Assembly: GCA_018268595.1 (NCBI GenBank)
Contig: JAFDWH010000014.1
Coordinates: forward strand, 1-64,000
DNA: 64,000 bases
Reading direction: 5' to 3'
Origin: Actinomycetota bacterium
GTDB lineage: Bacteria; Actinomycetota; Thermoleophilia; Solirubrobacterales; Solirubrobacteraceae
Position numbers and translations under genes: made by a program
Notes under the pieces: generated by a model
Seen by the model: the letters and a program-made list of their open reading frames with translations, nothing else
Database searches by the model: none
Told to the model about the DNA's origin: nothing
Part shown: one piece after another, positions 33,208 through 41,989 of the stretch
Position numbering within the stretch: position 1 is the stretch's first letter
Layout: each line of letters begins with the position of its first letter

Positions 33208-33470
33208 CAGCCTGGGTGATCGGCGGGCGGCGGCGAACCTTCAATCGCCCGCATCGCCGAGCGCCGGCTGCTGCTGAGCGCGTCCGACAGGATGTCGGCG
33301 CGCCAGTGTCTGATCTCGTCGACGACGCGGTCGGGCGCCTCCAGCACGACGATCTTCGACCCGCTCGCGAGCGTGACGACGGTGTCGGGCGTGGCCTCGA
33401 CGGTCAGGATCATGTCGGGGTTGAGGTGGAACGGCTCGGCGTCGTGGCCGAGGCGGTGCAGGACGATCAC
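33207..33470 (-). CDS. flbD: FlbD family flagellar protein (swarming motility protein SwrD-like)
   Basis: 87 residues: IVLHRLGHDAEPFHLNPDMILTVEATPDTVVTLASGSKIVVLE matches the FlbD/SwrD family (I.LTRLNG..F.LN...IE.IE..PDT.I.L..G.K.VV.E), which raises stator torque in Bacillus. The GTG start at 33470 is chosen because AAGGAAGGAG lies 5 nt upstream; the N-terminal residues then begin exactly at the family start. It is located just before motA, as expected for a stator-related role. The C-terminal about 25 residues are an extension. Confidence 0.88.
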   Translation of the reverse strand: MIVLHRLGHDAEPFHLNPDMILTVEATPDTVVTLASGSKIVVLEAPDRVVDEIRHWRADILSDALSSSRRSAMRAIEGSPPPADHPG

Positions 33471-33503
33471 GTCTGCTCCTTCCTTGGAGGGCGCGGCGTG
33501 AGC

Positions 33504-33538
33504 GGGCCGGCCGGAGTCCCTCAACCGCCGGCCGGCCC
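33504..33538 (-). other. GC-rich intra-operon hairpin between flgE and flbD
   Basis: Perfect 11-bp inverted repeat GGGCCGGCCGG / CCGGCCGGCCC with a 13-nt loop, in the only long gap (88 nt) of the otherwise overlapping operon. No U-run follows. It could partly terminate transcription or protect upstream hook mRNA from 3' decay, giving more flgE than motA. Confidence 0.5.
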
Positions 33539-33558
33539 AAGCTCAGCGCCTGCGGAGA

Positions 33559-34440
33559 TCACCGCTTCAGGTTCACCAGGTCCTGGAGCATCTCGTCCGC
33601 AGTCGAGATGACCCGGGAGTTCGCCTGGAACCCGCGCTGCGCGGTGATCATGGTCGTGAACTGGGTCGCGAGGTCGACGTTCGACATCTCCACCATGCCG
33701 GCGTTCGTCTGTCCGAAGCCGTTGCTGTTGGGGGTGCCGACCGTCGCCGCGCCGGAGCTGGCCGACTGCAGCCACAGCGAGCCGCCGCTGCGCTGCAGGC
33801 CGCCCTCGTTCGAGAACTTCGCGAGCGCGAGGTAGCCGGCCGTGACGCGCTGGCCGAACGTTCTCGACGCTCTGTCCTGGTCGATGTAGGAGACGCCGCC
33901 GTCCTGGCCGATCGTCACGTCGGTCGAGCCGGGCGGGATCGTGATGTACGAGTCGGTCGCGTTGGGCGCGTAGGTGAAGCCGCCGGAGCCGTCGGGCGTG
34001 GCGGTCGCGCCAAGGCCGACGAGGTAGTGGCCGTCCTGCGTCGTGAGCTGGCCCGACGCGTTCACGGTCAGGTTGCCCGCGCGCGTGTACTGGAAGTCGG
34101 TCGGGACGGCTCTGCCGTCGCCGAGGCCGACGCGCAGCCAGCCGGCGCCCTGGATGTAGACGTCGAGCGGGTTGCCCGTCGTCTGCGGCGCGCCGCCCGT
34201 CATCAGGTTGTCGACCGAGCCGAGCTGCACGCCGAGGCCGACCTGCAGCGCGTTCGAGCCGCCGGAGGACTGGTTCGCCCCGGCCGCGCCCCGCTGGAGC
34301 TGCGCGAGCGAGTCCTGGAACGTCGTGCGCGCCGACTTGTAGCCGATCGTGTTGACGTTCGCGAGGTCGTTCGCGGTCACGTCGAGCATCGTCTGGTTGA
34401 CCTTCAGTCCGCTGATCGCGGAGAACATGCCTCGCATCAT
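33559..34440 (-). CDS. flgE: Flagellar hook protein FlgE (FlgE/FlgG family)
   Basis: 293 residues. N-terminal rod/hook signature SAISGLKVNQTMLDVTANDLANVNTIGYKSARTTFQ and C-terminal signature ATQFTTMITAQRGFQANSRVISTADEMLQDLVNL. The central D1 region is short, as in Gram-positive hooks. Its place after flgD and before flbD matches the Bacillus hook gene. No separate flgG/flgF gene is in the window, so whether it also serves as distal rod is unclear. Two ATGs stand in tandem at the start. Confidence 0.9.
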   Translation of the reverse strand: MMRGMFSAISGLKVNQTMLDVTANDLANVNTIGYKSARTTFQDSLAQLQRGAAGANQSSGGSNALQVGLGVQLGSVDNLMTGGAPQTTGNPLDVYIQGAGWLRVGLGDGRAVPTDFQYTRAGNLTVNASGQLTTQDGHYLVGLGATATPDGSGGFTYAPNATDSYITIPPGSTDVTIGQDGGVSYIDQDRASRTFGQRVTAGYLALAKFSNEGGLQRSGGSLWLQSASSGAATVGTPNSNGFGQTNAGMVEMSNVDLATQFTTMITAQRGFQANSRVISTADEMLQDLVNLKR

Positions 34441-34464
34441 CGGGGCATCACGTCCTTTCGCTCG

Positions 34465-34845
34465 TCATGCGATGACGGCGCTGTCGATGTTCGTGAACAC
34501 CTGCTCGCGCATGTGCTCGGGGTCCACCGCCGTGAGGACGGTGCGCTTGGGAACTGCGACGACGAAGGCGGTGCCGTCGACGAACACGACCGACGCGCGC
34601 GAGCCCTTGCCGGCGGCGCGGTCGACGCCGTCGCCGAGCCGGTGGAGCTGCTGCTCGCCGAGGTCGATGCCGCGCCGCTGGAGCCGCTCCAGCGCGTGGC
34701 GGGAGAAGAGGACGTTGGGCGTGCGCGCGAGCAGCTCGGCGAACGCCGGGCCGTTGATCGCTTGCACGCCCTGCGGCGCGCGCGCCGCGACGATGTCGCC
34801 GACACCCGGCGGCAGCAGCGCGGGGTTGACGAGCGGCTGGCTCAT
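34465..34845 (-). CDS. TIGR02530 family flagellar operon protein
   Basis: 126 residues. The core FSRHALERLQRRGIDLGEQQLHRLGDGVDRAAGKGSRASVVFVDGTAFVVAVPKRTVLTAV matches the TIGR02530 flagellar protein (FS.HA..RL..R.I.L......L..A...A..KG...SLVL.D..A.IV.V.N.TVIT). It occurs between flgD and flgE in many Firmicutes and actinobacterial flagellar operons. Function unknown. The ATG overlaps the flgD stop (ATGA). Confidence 0.88.
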   Translation of the reverse strand: MSQPLVNPALLPPGVGDIVAARAPQGVQAINGPAFAELLARTPNVLFSRHALERLQRRGIDLGEQQLHRLGDGVDRAAGKGSRASVVFVDGTAFVVAVPKRTVLTAVDPEHMREQVFTNIDSAVIA

Positions 34846-35246
34846 CTGACCTCGCTGACGACGACGGGCGGGATGCCCGACTCGCCGCCGATCGTGAGCG
34901 TCGGCCCTCTGCTCGTGAAGGTGACCTGCTCGACGACGCCGGTGGCGCTCGAGCCGTCTCTTCTGGCGTAGGTGACGGTTCTGCCGATCAGCGCGACGGC
35001 CTGCTGGTCGTAGTCGTTCGACGCGGCGGCCTGCTGCGACTGCGCGAGGTTCGTGATCTGCTCGAGGATCGAGAACTGCGTCATCTGGCCCATCTGCTGG
35101 GACGGGTCGCTCGGGCTGAGCGGGTCCTGGTTCTGCAGCTGGCCGATCAGCAGCTTGAGGAAGTCGTCCTTGCCGAGGATCCCCTGCTGTCTGGCCTGGG
35201 TCGCCGCGCTCGGCTGCGTCGCGGCGTCGATCGGATTGATGGGCAT
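34842..35246 (-). CDS. flgD: Hook assembly scaffold FlgD
   Basis: 134 residues. N-terminal FlgD core: LGKDDFLKLLIGQLQNQDPLSPSDPSQQMGQMTQFSILEQITNL. The C-terminus forms a short beta region (LIGRTVTYARRDGSSATGVVEQVTFTSRGPTLTIGG) rather than the full Tudor/Fn3 hybrid domain of enteric FlgD, as in other short Gram-positive FlgDs. It caps the growing hook. The start is the ATG at 35246; upstream in-frame residues are out-of-frame fliK sequence. Confidence 0.92.
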   Translation of the reverse strand: MPINPIDAATQPSAATQARQQGILGKDDFLKLLIGQLQNQDPLSPSDPSQQMGQMTQFSILEQITNLAQSQQAAASNDYDQQAVALIGRTVTYARRDGSSATGVVEQVTFTSRGPTLTIGGESGIPPVVVSEVR

Positions 35247-35259
35247 CGGAGCGGTCCTC

Positions 35260-36546
35260 CTAGGCGAGCACGTCGACGAGCGCGCCGTTCGGGAGCGCGA
35301 GCGTCGTGGTGGAAGTGGTCTCGGTGGCGGCGAGCGCGTCCGGCGTGCCGTCGTCGGCCCCACCGGCCCGGCGGGGGGCGCCGGCGCGCTCGGACGCGGC
35401 CCGGCGACCGGCGGCGCGGCCGCCCTGCTCGCCGGAGGCGCCGATGTCGAGCCGCAGGAGCGTCAGGCCCTGGTCCTCGAGCGAGCGGCGCAGCTCGGCG
35501 CCGGCCTGCTGGAGCTGCTGCGCGGCGGCGCCGTGCTCGGCGACGACGCGCGCGACGAGCCCGTCGGCGGTGTGGCGCAGGTGCACCTCGATCGTGCCCA
35601 GCTCGCGCGGGGTGAGGCTGATGCGCGCGTGCGTGACGCCGCGCTCGGCGCCGGCGCGGAGCGCGAGCCGGACGGTCTCGACGGCGTGCTCGAGCCCGAC
35701 GGCGCGGCCCGGCACGGCGGCCGTGTCGGGCGCCGCCGCGGTCGCGGGCGTCGCGGCGGACGGGGTCACGGGCGTCGCGGGAGCGGGCGCGGGCGGCGCC
35801 GGGGTGGCGGACGTCGCGGCCTGCGCGGACGCGTGGCCGTTCGCCGCGCCCTGCGCGCGGCCGGCGACGGTTGCGGGGGACGAGGTCGCGGGCGGCTGCG
35901 CGGGAGCGGCGGGCGTCGCGGTCCGCAGCACGTCGGCGAGGCGGGTCGCTCTGGCGGCGACGGCGCCGACGCCCTCCATGCCCTCGCCTCTGCCCTCGGC
36001 GGCGGCGACGCCCTGGCCGATGGCCAACGAAGCGGCGACGGGTGCAGGCGCAGCAGCGGAGACCGGCCGCAGCGGCAACGCGGTCGCGTCGGCCGGCACG
36101 CCGATCGGGCGGGTGGCGGGGGTCACGACGATTCCGCGAGCTTGCTCGCGGAACGCCTCACCCGTCGACAGGACACGTCCGCCACCCGGCTCGGGCTCGG
36201 CTCCGGCGCCCTGCGGCGCGGCAACCACTCTGGCGCCGGCCGGCAGCGGCGCCCCACCGAGCAGCGCGGCGAGCGCAGCGGCGTCAGGCGATCTCGGCGT
36301 GGCCGGCGCCGCGTCGTCGTCGGTGCGCTCGGCACCGCCGTCCGGATCGCTGCCGGGTCTTGCTTGGCCTTCCGCAACGGCGGTCCGGGCCTCGTGGTCG
36401 TCGAGCATCGCCGCGAACGGCGTGTCGGGCGGTCCGGGCGGCTGCTTGCCGCCCGCCGCCGGCGGGGGCGCCGGTTCGAGCAAAGCGGTGCTTCGCCCTC
36501 CGGCGACCGCGAGCCGGCCGCCTCCCGGCGACGTCACTGGGTTCAT
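35260..36546 (-). CDS. fliK: Hook-length control protein FliK
   Basis: 428 residues, mostly Ala/Pro/Gly-rich and low complexity, as expected for a molecular ruler. The globular C-terminal Flg_hook domain is clear at about 290-370: [60 protein letters not shown], with the conserved L.P..LG.IEV. It interacts with FlhB to switch export specificity. The ATG overlaps the transglycosylase stop (ATGA). Confidence 0.88.
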   Translation of the reverse strand: MNPVTSPGGGRLAVAGGRSTALLEPAPPPAAGGKQPPGPPDTPFAAMLDDHEARTAVAEGQARPGSDPDGGAERTDDDAAPATPRSPDAAALAALLGGAPLPAGARVVAAPQGAGAEPEPGGGRVLSTGEAFREQARGIVVTPATRPIGVPADATALPLRPVSAAAPAPVAASLAIGQGVAAAEGRGEGMEGVGAVAARATRLADVLRTATPAAPAQPPATSSPATVAGRAQGAANGHASAQAATSATPAPPAPAPATPVTPSAATPATAAAPDTAAVPGRAVGLEHAVETVRLALRAGAERGVTHARISLTPRELGTIEVHLRHTADGLVARVVAEHGAAAQQLQQAGAELRRSLEDQGLTLLRLDIGASGEQGGRAAGRRAASERAGAPRRAGGADDGTPDALAATETTSTTTLALPNGALVDVLA

Positions 36547-37274
36547 GGGTGCGTGCTCCGGTAGGCGTTCGCGTAGCCCAGGACCTTCTGGACGTACGCC
36601 TGCGTCTCGGCGTAGGGCGGCACGCCGCCGTAGCGGTGCACCGCGCCGGGGCCGGCGTTGTAGGCGGCGAGCGCGAGCGACGGGTCGCCGCCGAACGCGT
36701 CGAGCTGCGCCTTCAGGTAGCGGGCGCCGCCGTCGATCGACTGCGCCGGGTCGAGCGGGTTCGTCACGCCGAGCGACGCGGCCGTGCCGGGCATCAGCTG
36801 GCAGAGGCCCTGCGCGCCGGCGGGACTGCCCGCGTTCGGGTCGAACCCCGACTCCTGCTGGATCAGGCCGTGCAGCAGCGCGGGGTCGAGCCCGTAGCGC
36901 TGCGCGGCCGACTGCACCAGGCCGTCGTACTGCGACGACCCGCCGTCGCCGGCCACCCCGACGGGAGCCGCGTTCGCGCCCAAGCCGGCCGCGCCGAACG
37001 CGCCCGGGGTGTCGTACGCCCCCGCGACGCCGGCGGCGGCCGGTCCGCCGTAGGCCGCAGCGCTCGCCGCCGGCTGTCCGGCGCCCGCGCCCGCGAGCGC
37101 GTCGGCGAAGCTCGCGCCGCCGTTGCCGGCGGGCGTCCCGCAGCGCGTCTGCGCGATCAGCTGCTGCAGCTCGGCGACGCGCGCGGCGGCGGCCTGCGGT
37201 CCAAGCGGCGCGGACGGCCCGCTCGCGCTGCCCGCCGCGCCCGCGGCGACCGGGTCGATCGCGGTGAAGCTCAC
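36543..37274 (-). CDS. Flagellar lytic transglycosylase (SLT domain)
   Basis: 243 residues. The SLT/lysozyme-like domain occupies about 118-235: catalytic Glu in [34 protein letters not shown] and [18 protein letters not shown]. No Sec signal; the N-terminus carries an amphipathic helix ([12 protein letters not shown], 31-42) and SFADALAGA (55-63), the same pattern as in the CHAP hydrolase at 12603. It replaces FlgJ-type muramidase function by cleaving peptidoglycan for rod passage; flagellar export is inferred. GTG start coupled to fliJ (GTGA). Confidence 0.88.
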   Translation of the reverse strand: MSFTAIDPVAAGAAGSASGPSAPLGPQAAAARVAELQQLIAQTRCGTPAGNGGASFADALAGAGAGQPAASAAAYGGPAAAGVAGAYDTPGAFGAAGLGANAAPVGVAGDGGSSQYDGLVQSAAQRYGLDPALLHGLIQQESGFDPNAGSPAGAQGLCQLMPGTAASLGVTNPLDPAQSIDGGARYLKAQLDAFGGDPSLALAAYNAGPGAVHRYGGVPPYAETQAYVQKVLGYANAYRSTHP

Positions 37275-37720
37275 GACGCGCTCCGGCGGTGCTGGGTCAG
37301 CGCGATCTCGTCGAGCACCGCGCCCTCGACGCGCGCGACGGCGCGCTCGTGGTCGGCGCGACGGCGCTCCTTCAGCCGCTCGAGCGCCTGGCGCTGCCGA
37401 GCGGCCTCGCGAAGCGCGTCACGTCGCGCGCCGACCTCGGCGTCGTGGCGGTCCAGGTCGAGCTGGCCGGCTTCGCGCGCCTGCTCCATCCGCTCCAGGT
37501 AGGCCTGTGCGGCGAGCAGGTCGGCGGCGCTGGAGCTGCCGCCCGCAGCCGCCGCGCGCTGCGCGGCGAACGCCCCGGCGACCTCCTCGCCCATCGCGCA
37601 CAGCCGCTCGGCGCAGCGCGCCTGGCGATGCAGCGCCCCGGCGAGCTCCTGCTTGGCGAGATCCTCGCCACGCTCACGCAGCGCCCGCAGGCGCTCCAGG
37701 GGAAAGCGGAACGACGTCAC
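37271..37720 (-). CDS. fliJ: Flagellar export chaperone-escort FliJ
   Basis: 149 residues, almost entirely coiled coil, with the family start [23 protein letters not shown] and many Arg/Glu/Ala heptads. It works with the FliI ATPase ring and FlhA. First gene of the long operon that runs to cheY. The GTG start is set by the family N-terminus; a sigma-28-type -10 box ends only 8 nt upstream and there is no ribosome binding site, so the mRNA is probably leaderless. It is separated from fliI by about 8 kb of unrelated genes. Confidence 0.85.
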   Translation of the reverse strand: MTSFRFPLERLRALRERGEDLAKQELAGALHRQARCAERLCAMGEEVAGAFAAQRAAAAGGSSSAADLLAAQAYLERMEQAREAGQLDLDRHDAEVGARRDALREAARQRQALERLKERRRADHERAVARVEGAVLDEIALTQHRRSAS

Positions 37721-37728
37721 GGCCCGGG

Positions 37729-37756
37729 TAGTCGGCCCGACGAGCGCGAACTGGAG
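37729..37756 (-). promoter_or_regulatory. Sigma-28-type promoter of the fliJ-cheY operon
   Basis: Minus strand CTCCA-N15-GCCGACTA, then CCCGGGCC and the GTG start at 37720. The -35 is weaker than in the other copies; the -10 and following CCCGGG are identical to those of fliO. Confidence 0.65.
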
Positions 37757-37810
37757 AGGATGGACGCCTGTTCGATGCCGAACGAGGTACGCGCGCTCAG
37801 TCCGCCGTCG

Positions 37811-37838
37811 TTGCGGTCGCGACGACCGCCGTTATAGT
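37811..37838 (+). promoter_or_regulatory. Candidate housekeeping promoter of the membrane protein gene
   Basis: TTGCGG (37811-37816), 16-nt spacer, TATAGT (37833-37838), about 40 nt before the start. TATAGTCC is also found directly before mntA (53492). Confidence 0.4.
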
Positions 37839-37880
37839 CCTCTTTTCGGGGCAACGGAGAGGTTCGGGGGAGCCACCGTG

Positions 37881-39923
37881 ATGCACGCAGTGTCCGCACC
37901 GGAGCAGGGCGTCCGGCGACGTGCTGCCGCACTGGGCGCGGCTGACGCGGCGTGGCTGGCGGTCGTGCCGACGGTCGCGATCATGCTTGCCGCGATCGTC
38001 CTGCTCGGGCCGTGGGTCGGAACGCTGCGACCGACCGGGAATGCGCGCTTCCTCTCCGGCGTCCAAGCCGGGGTCCACCCCGAGCCGACTGAGCAGGGGC
38101 GCTACCTCGTCGCGCTGCTCGCTCCGCTGCTGCTGGCCGCGCTGACGCTGCTGCTCGTGCGTCGGCCCCCCTCGTGGGCGGCGGAGCGTAGCCGGCGGCT
38201 CGCGCGAGCCGCCGAAGCGCTCGCCGTCGCGGTGCTCGCCGGCTGCTTCGTCGCGCAGCGGCTTCAGCTGCCGCAGGGCGGCCCCACGGAGCGCCGCATC
38301 GTCTACTTCACGATGCCGTCAGTGCTGTTCGCCGTCGCGGTCGCAGCCGCGCTCGCGGTGGCCGCCCGCTCGACGACCGTGCGCGAAGCATGGGCCGCTT
38401 GGAGCGCCCCTTCACGAAGCCGCCTGGTGCTCGCATTCCTTCTCGCGCTCGGCGCGACCGCGGTGACGTTGCTGCCGGCGATCAGCGCCGACGGCTCACT
38501 CGCACATGAGTACGAAGCGGTCATCTACCACATGCAGTTCACATACGACGAGTCGGTCTCGGTGCTCGCCGGCCGCTCACCGCTCGGCGACTTCGCAACC
38601 CAGTACGCCGCCCTGTGGCCCTACGCGATCGCTGCGGTGATGTCGCTGCTGGGAACGTCCGTTGCGGTCTTCACGGGCGTGCTCGCAACGATCACTGGCC
38701 TCGCACTGCTCGCGCTCTACGACGTGCTGCGGCGCGTTGCGCGCAGCCCGCTGACGGCGCTGCTGCTGTATGTACCGCTGCTGGCGACGTCCGCGCTGAA
38801 GCTGCACGGACCGTGGCACGGGCGCTTCTCGCTCGTCACGTACTACGGCGTCATGCCGCTGCGCTACGCAGGACCGTTCTTCCTCGCGTGGCTGCTCGTG
38901 CGCCACCTCGACGGCGTGCGCGGCCGGCGCGACCCGCACATCTGGCCGCTGTTTCTGGTGGGCGGCATGGTCGCGCTCAACAACACCGACTTTGGAATCG
39001 CCGCCGTCGGCGCGACGATTGCCGCGCTGCTGTGGACGTCGCGTCGTCCCAACGGCCCGCGCGCCCGCCGGCTCGCGCTCGAAGCGGCCGGCGGCATGGC
39101 CACGGCGTTCGCGCTCGTGACGCTCCTGTTGGTGTGGCGGACCGGCGGACCGCCACACTTCGAGCTGCTGCTGCGCTACGCGCGCATCTTCGTCGTCGAA
39201 GGCTTCGCGAACCTGCCGATGAAGCCGGTGATCGGCTTCCACCTCGTCGTCTACCTGACGTACGTCGCGGCGATCGGCGTCGCCACCGTGCGCGCGATCC
39301 GGCGTGACCCGGACCGGCTCATGACCGGCATGCTCGTGTGGAGCGGCGTGTTCGGCCTCGGCGCCGGCTCCTACTACGTCGGGCACTCGCTGTCCGAGGT
39401 ATTAATGTACACGTTTCCGGTGTGGGCGCTGACGGTCGTGCTGCTCACGCTGCTGAGCATGCGCGCCCTCGCGGCAAGCACCCGCCGCTGGCCGGCGCCG
39501 GCGATGCTCGCCTGCCTGTTCGCCTTCGGCCTGCTGGTCTGCTCGCTCGCGCAGACCCCGTCCCCGTGGGACGAAGTGAGGCGGATCGGAAGCGAGGGGC
39601 CAAAGGTGTTCGCCCGCCCGATCGGCGAGGCGTTCGTCGCGCAATACGCGCAGCCGGGCGAAGCCGTCCTGGTGATGAGCGGGCTCGGGCAAAAGATCGC
39701 GCTCAACCTCGGCCTCGACGACGTCGAACGCTTCACCGGCGCACGCTCGATGTTCACGCTCGAACAACTGGAAGAGTCGGTCGCCGCGCTGAGAGCGGCG
39801 CGCGGGACGAAGATCTTCGTGCTTACGATCGAAGCGTTCGGCGGCTTGACCGAGGCGCTCGAACGCGCCTACGAGCTGCGCGCGCAGGAACCGCAGGGCA
39901 TGACGTATTGGGTGCAGCGGTGA
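37881..39923 (+). CDS. Large polytopic membrane protein, GT-C-like, unknown
   Basis: 680 residues with about 13 hydrophobic segments and a C-terminal soluble region of about 120 residues (GEAVLVMSGLGQKIALNLGLDDVERFTG..., then KIFVLTIEAFGGLTEALERAYELR). The layout resembles bacterial GT-C membrane glycosyltransferases, but no DXD/EXD motif could be placed with confidence. GGGGGAG precedes a GTG (37878) and ATG (37881) in tandem. Codon use includes more A-ending codons than the neighbours, and TATTAATG occurs at about 39402, hinting at a different origin. It is inserted between fliJ and bioA. Function unknown; a surface-glycan role is a guess. Confidence 0.6.
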   Translation: MHAVSAPEQGVRRRAAALGAADAAWLAVVPTVAIMLAAIVLLGPWVGTLRPTGNARFLSGVQAGVHPEPTEQGRYLVALLAPLLLAALTLLLVRRPPSWAAERSRRLARAAEALAVAVLAGCFVAQRLQLPQGGPTERRIVYFTMPSVLFAVAVAAALAVAARSTTVREAWAAWSAPSRSRLVLAFLLALGATAVTLLPAISADGSLAHEYEAVIYHMQFTYDESVSVLAGRSPLGDFATQYAALWPYAIAAVMSLLGTSVAVFTGVLATITGLALLALYDVLRRVARSPLTALLLYVPLLATSALKLHGPWHGRFSLVTYYGVMPLRYAGPFFLAWLLVRHLDGVRGRRDPHIWPLFLVGGMVALNNTDFGIAAVGATIAALLWTSRRPNGPRARRLALEAAGGMATAFALVTLLLVWRTGGPPHFELLLRYARIFVVEGFANLPMKPVIGFHLVVYLTYVAAIGVATVRAIRRDPDRLMTGMLVWSGVFGLGAGSYYVGHSLSEVLMYTFPVWALTVVLLTLLSMRALAASTRRWPAPAMLACLFAFGLLVCSLAQTPSPWDEVRRIGSEGPKVFARPIGEAFVAQYAQPGEAVLVMSGLGQKIALNLGLDDVERFTGARSMFTLEQLEESVAALRAARGTKIFVLTIEAFGGLTEALERAYELRAQEPQGMTYWVQR

Positions 39924-39930
39924 GGTGCGC

Positions 39931-41229
39931 TCACGCCGCCTTGGCCGCCGCGCACATCGCCGCGGCGACGGCCGCGAGGTCCTCGTCGCCGATCGCGTAC
40001 GGCGGCATCGCGTAGACGAGGTCGCGGAACGGGCGCAGCCAGACGCCGTGCTCGACGGCGGCCGCGGTTGCGGCGGCGACGTCGACGGGGCGGTCGAGCT
40101 GCACGACCCCGATCGCCCCCTGCACGCGCACGTCGGCAACGCCCGGCTGCGCTGCCGCCGGCGCCAGCCCGGCGCGCAGGCCGGCCTCGACCCGCGCGAC
40201 GTCGGCGCGCCAGTCGCGCTCCTCCAGCAGCCCGAGCGAGGCGAGCGCGACCGCGCAGGCGAGCGGATTCGCCATGAACGTCGGACCGTGCATCAGCACG
40301 CCCGCCTCGCCAGCGCCGATCCCGCGCGCGACCCACGCGCTGCAGAGCGTCGCCGCGAGCGTCATGTAGCCGCCGGTCAGCGCCTTGCCGACGCACATCA
40401 CGTCCGGCGCGACGCCCGCGTGCGCGGCCGCGAACAGCTCCCCGCCCGTGCGGCCGAAGCCGGTCGCGATCTCGTCGAGGATCAGCAGCACGTCGTGCGC
40501 GTCGCACAGCTCGCGCAGCCGTCGCACGTACGCGGGCGCGTAGACGTGCATGCCGCCGGCGCCCTGCACGACCGGCTCGGCGATCGCGGCCGCCAGCTCG
40601 CCGGCGTGCGCCTCGAACAGCGCCGTCGTCTCCACGTCCCATGCCGGGTCGACCTCCGCCGCGCCGAAGCCGGCCGGCGGGCACGGCGCGAACAGCTGCC
40701 GCGGCAGCGTGCCCGTCCACAGCTCGTGCATCCCGCCGACCGGGTCGCAGGCGGACATCGCGCCGAACGTGTCGCCGTGATAGCCGCCGCGCAGCGCGAG
40801 CAGCCGCTGCCGTTCGGGCCGCCCGCGCGCACGTTGGAACTGCAGCGCCATCTTGATCGCGACCTCGACGGAGACCGATCCGGAGTCGGCGAAGAAGACG
40901 TGCTCGAGCCCGTCCGGCGTCAGCTCCACCAGCCGCCGCGCCAGCTCGACCGCCGGCGCGTGCGTGAGCCCGCCGAACATCACGTGCGCCATGCGGTCCA
41001 GCTGGTCGCGCACGGCCGCGTCGAGCGCCGGCACGCGGTAGCCGTGGATCGCGCACCACCACGACGCCATCCCGTCGATCAGCTCGCGCCCGTCGGCGAG
41101 CCGCAGGCGCACGCCGGCCGCCGACTCGACGGGGAGCGGCGGCAGCGCGGCGGGCAGCGGCGCGTACGGGTGCCATACGTGCTCGCGGTCGTACGCGAGC
41201 AGCGCGTCCGTCGAGCCGAGTGCGCTCAC
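39931..41229 (-). CDS. bioA: Adenosylmethionine-8-amino-7-oxononanoate aminotransferase
   Basis: 432 residues, class III aminotransferase that makes 7,8-diaminopelargonate in biotin synthesis. Motifs: [37 protein letters not shown] (BioA-type substrate pocket), [57 protein letters not shown], and the PLP lysine in [21 protein letters not shown] start overlapping the stop of the upstream kinase-like gene (GTGA). No other biotin genes are visible. Ends 7 nt from the convergent membrane protein gene. Confidence 0.94.
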   Translation of the reverse strand: MSALGSTDALLAYDREHVWHPYAPLPAALPPLPVESAAGVRLRLADGRELIDGMASWWCAIHGYRVPALDAAVRDQLDRMAHVMFGGLTHAPAVELARRLVELTPDGLEHVFFADSGSVSVEVAIKMALQFQRARGRPERQRLLALRGGYHGDTFGAMSACDPVGGMHELWTGTLPRQLFAPCPPAGFGAAEVDPAWDVETTALFEAHAGELAAAIAEPVVQGAGGMHVYAPAYVRRLRELCDAHDVLLILDEIATGFGRTGGELFAAAHAGVAPDVMCVGKALTGGYMTLAATLCSAWVARGIGAGEAGVLMHGPTFMANPLACAVALASLGLLEERDWRADVARVEAGLRAGLAPAAAQPGVADVRVQGAIGVVQLDRPVDVAAATAAAVEHGVWLRPFRDLVYAMPPYAIGDEDLAAVAAAMCAAAKAA

Positions 41230-41864
41230 TCGTCGCGCGGCGGTGGGCGGAAGACGATCTTCTTGACCTCGGCGACGGTCCCGCCGCTGAGCCGCAGCGC
41301 CGTCTGGATGCCCTCGTCGCCCAGCTCGCCGGCGACGAGCGCCCTGCGCAGCTCGTCGAGCTGGGCGCGCGCCTCCTCGTCGGCGTCGTCGCGGCCCGCC
41401 TCCAGCAGGATCAGGTGGCGCGGGCGGCGCGCCGCGTGCGCCATCCGCACGTACGGCTCGCGCGCGTCGGCGGCGAGCCCGTCGACGCCCAGCGCCACCG
41501 TCTCGCCGCTCTCCAGCCGTCTGCCGATCGCGGTGTCGAGCAGCTCGCGCGCCCGCTCCTCCAGCTGCGCGGCCGACACGCGGCCGGCCAGGAGCGCACG
41601 CACCTTGTCGAGCGACAGGTAGGCGTTTCTGTCCTCGAGCACGCGCGCGGCGAAGCGGTCTCGCTCCGCGGCGCTCGGGGAGACGATCAACAGCAGGCTG
41701 CCGGGGGAGTAGCGCAGCCGGTCGGACGGCGTGAGGATGCGGCAGCGCGTGGAGACGTCGACCGGGCGTCTGACGGCGCCTTCGCGGCGCGGCCGGTCGG
41801 ACGACCACGCGCCCCGCTCGTCGTCGGAGAACTTGACGCTGCGGGTGGAGGGATTGGTCGACAT
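41226..41864 (-). CDS. Polynucleotide-kinase-like (AAA_33) protein with degenerate P-loop
   Basis: 212 residues. Residues about 55-160 follow the small PNK/AAA_33 kinase layout (GSLLLIV..., [56 protein letters not shown]). The Walker A site reads SPSAAERD (62-69) instead of GPSGSGKS, so the catalytic lysine is missing. It is probably inactive as a kinase and may be a regulator or adaptor. ATGGAGGG directly precedes the ATG. Translation is coupled to bioA. A GCCGATCA element (41879-41886) upstream resembles a flagellar -10, but its -35 is poor. Confidence 0.65.
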   Translation of the reverse strand: MSTNPSTRSVKFSDDERGAWSSDRPRREGAVRRPVDVSTRCRILTPSDRLRYSPGSLLLIVSPSAAERDRFAARVLEDRNAYLSLDKVRALLAGRVSAAQLEERARELLDTAIGRRLESGETVALGVDGLAADAREPYVRMAHAARRPRHLILLEAGRDDADEEARAQLDELRRALVAGELGDEGIQTALRLSGGTVAEVKKIVFRPPPRDE

Positions 41865-41878
41865 CCCTCCATCTTGCC

Positions 41879-41906
41879 TGATCGGCTACGCAGAGTGTCC
41901 ACGGAT
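41879..41906 (-). promoter_or_regulatory. Weak sigma-28-like element upstream of the kinase-like gene
   Basis: Minus strand ATCCG-N15-GCCGATCA. The -10 fits the flagellar set; the -35 does not (expected CTCAA) and no CCCGGG follows. Kept as a candidate only. Confidence 0.25.
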
Positions 41907-41977
41907 AAGTACGAGAGAGCGCTTCGGACTCATCAAAGGGTCCCGAGAACTGTGACGGCAACCGCCGCATCAGCCAG

Positions 41978-41983
41978 TACGGT
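41978..41983 (+). promoter_or_regulatory. TANNNT -10 hexamer of the restriction-modification operon
   Basis: TACGGT followed by TCGCCG and ATG at 41990: the same hexamer-N6-start layout, and even the same 6-nt spacer, as the dedA promoter. It suggests leaderless expression adapted to the host. Confidence 0.4.
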
Positions 41984-41989
41984 TCGCCG

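Noticed and set aside
38577-39386. 269-codon frame on the minus strand within the large membrane protein gene
   Set aside because: Low-complexity charged sequence opposite a convincing membrane protein.
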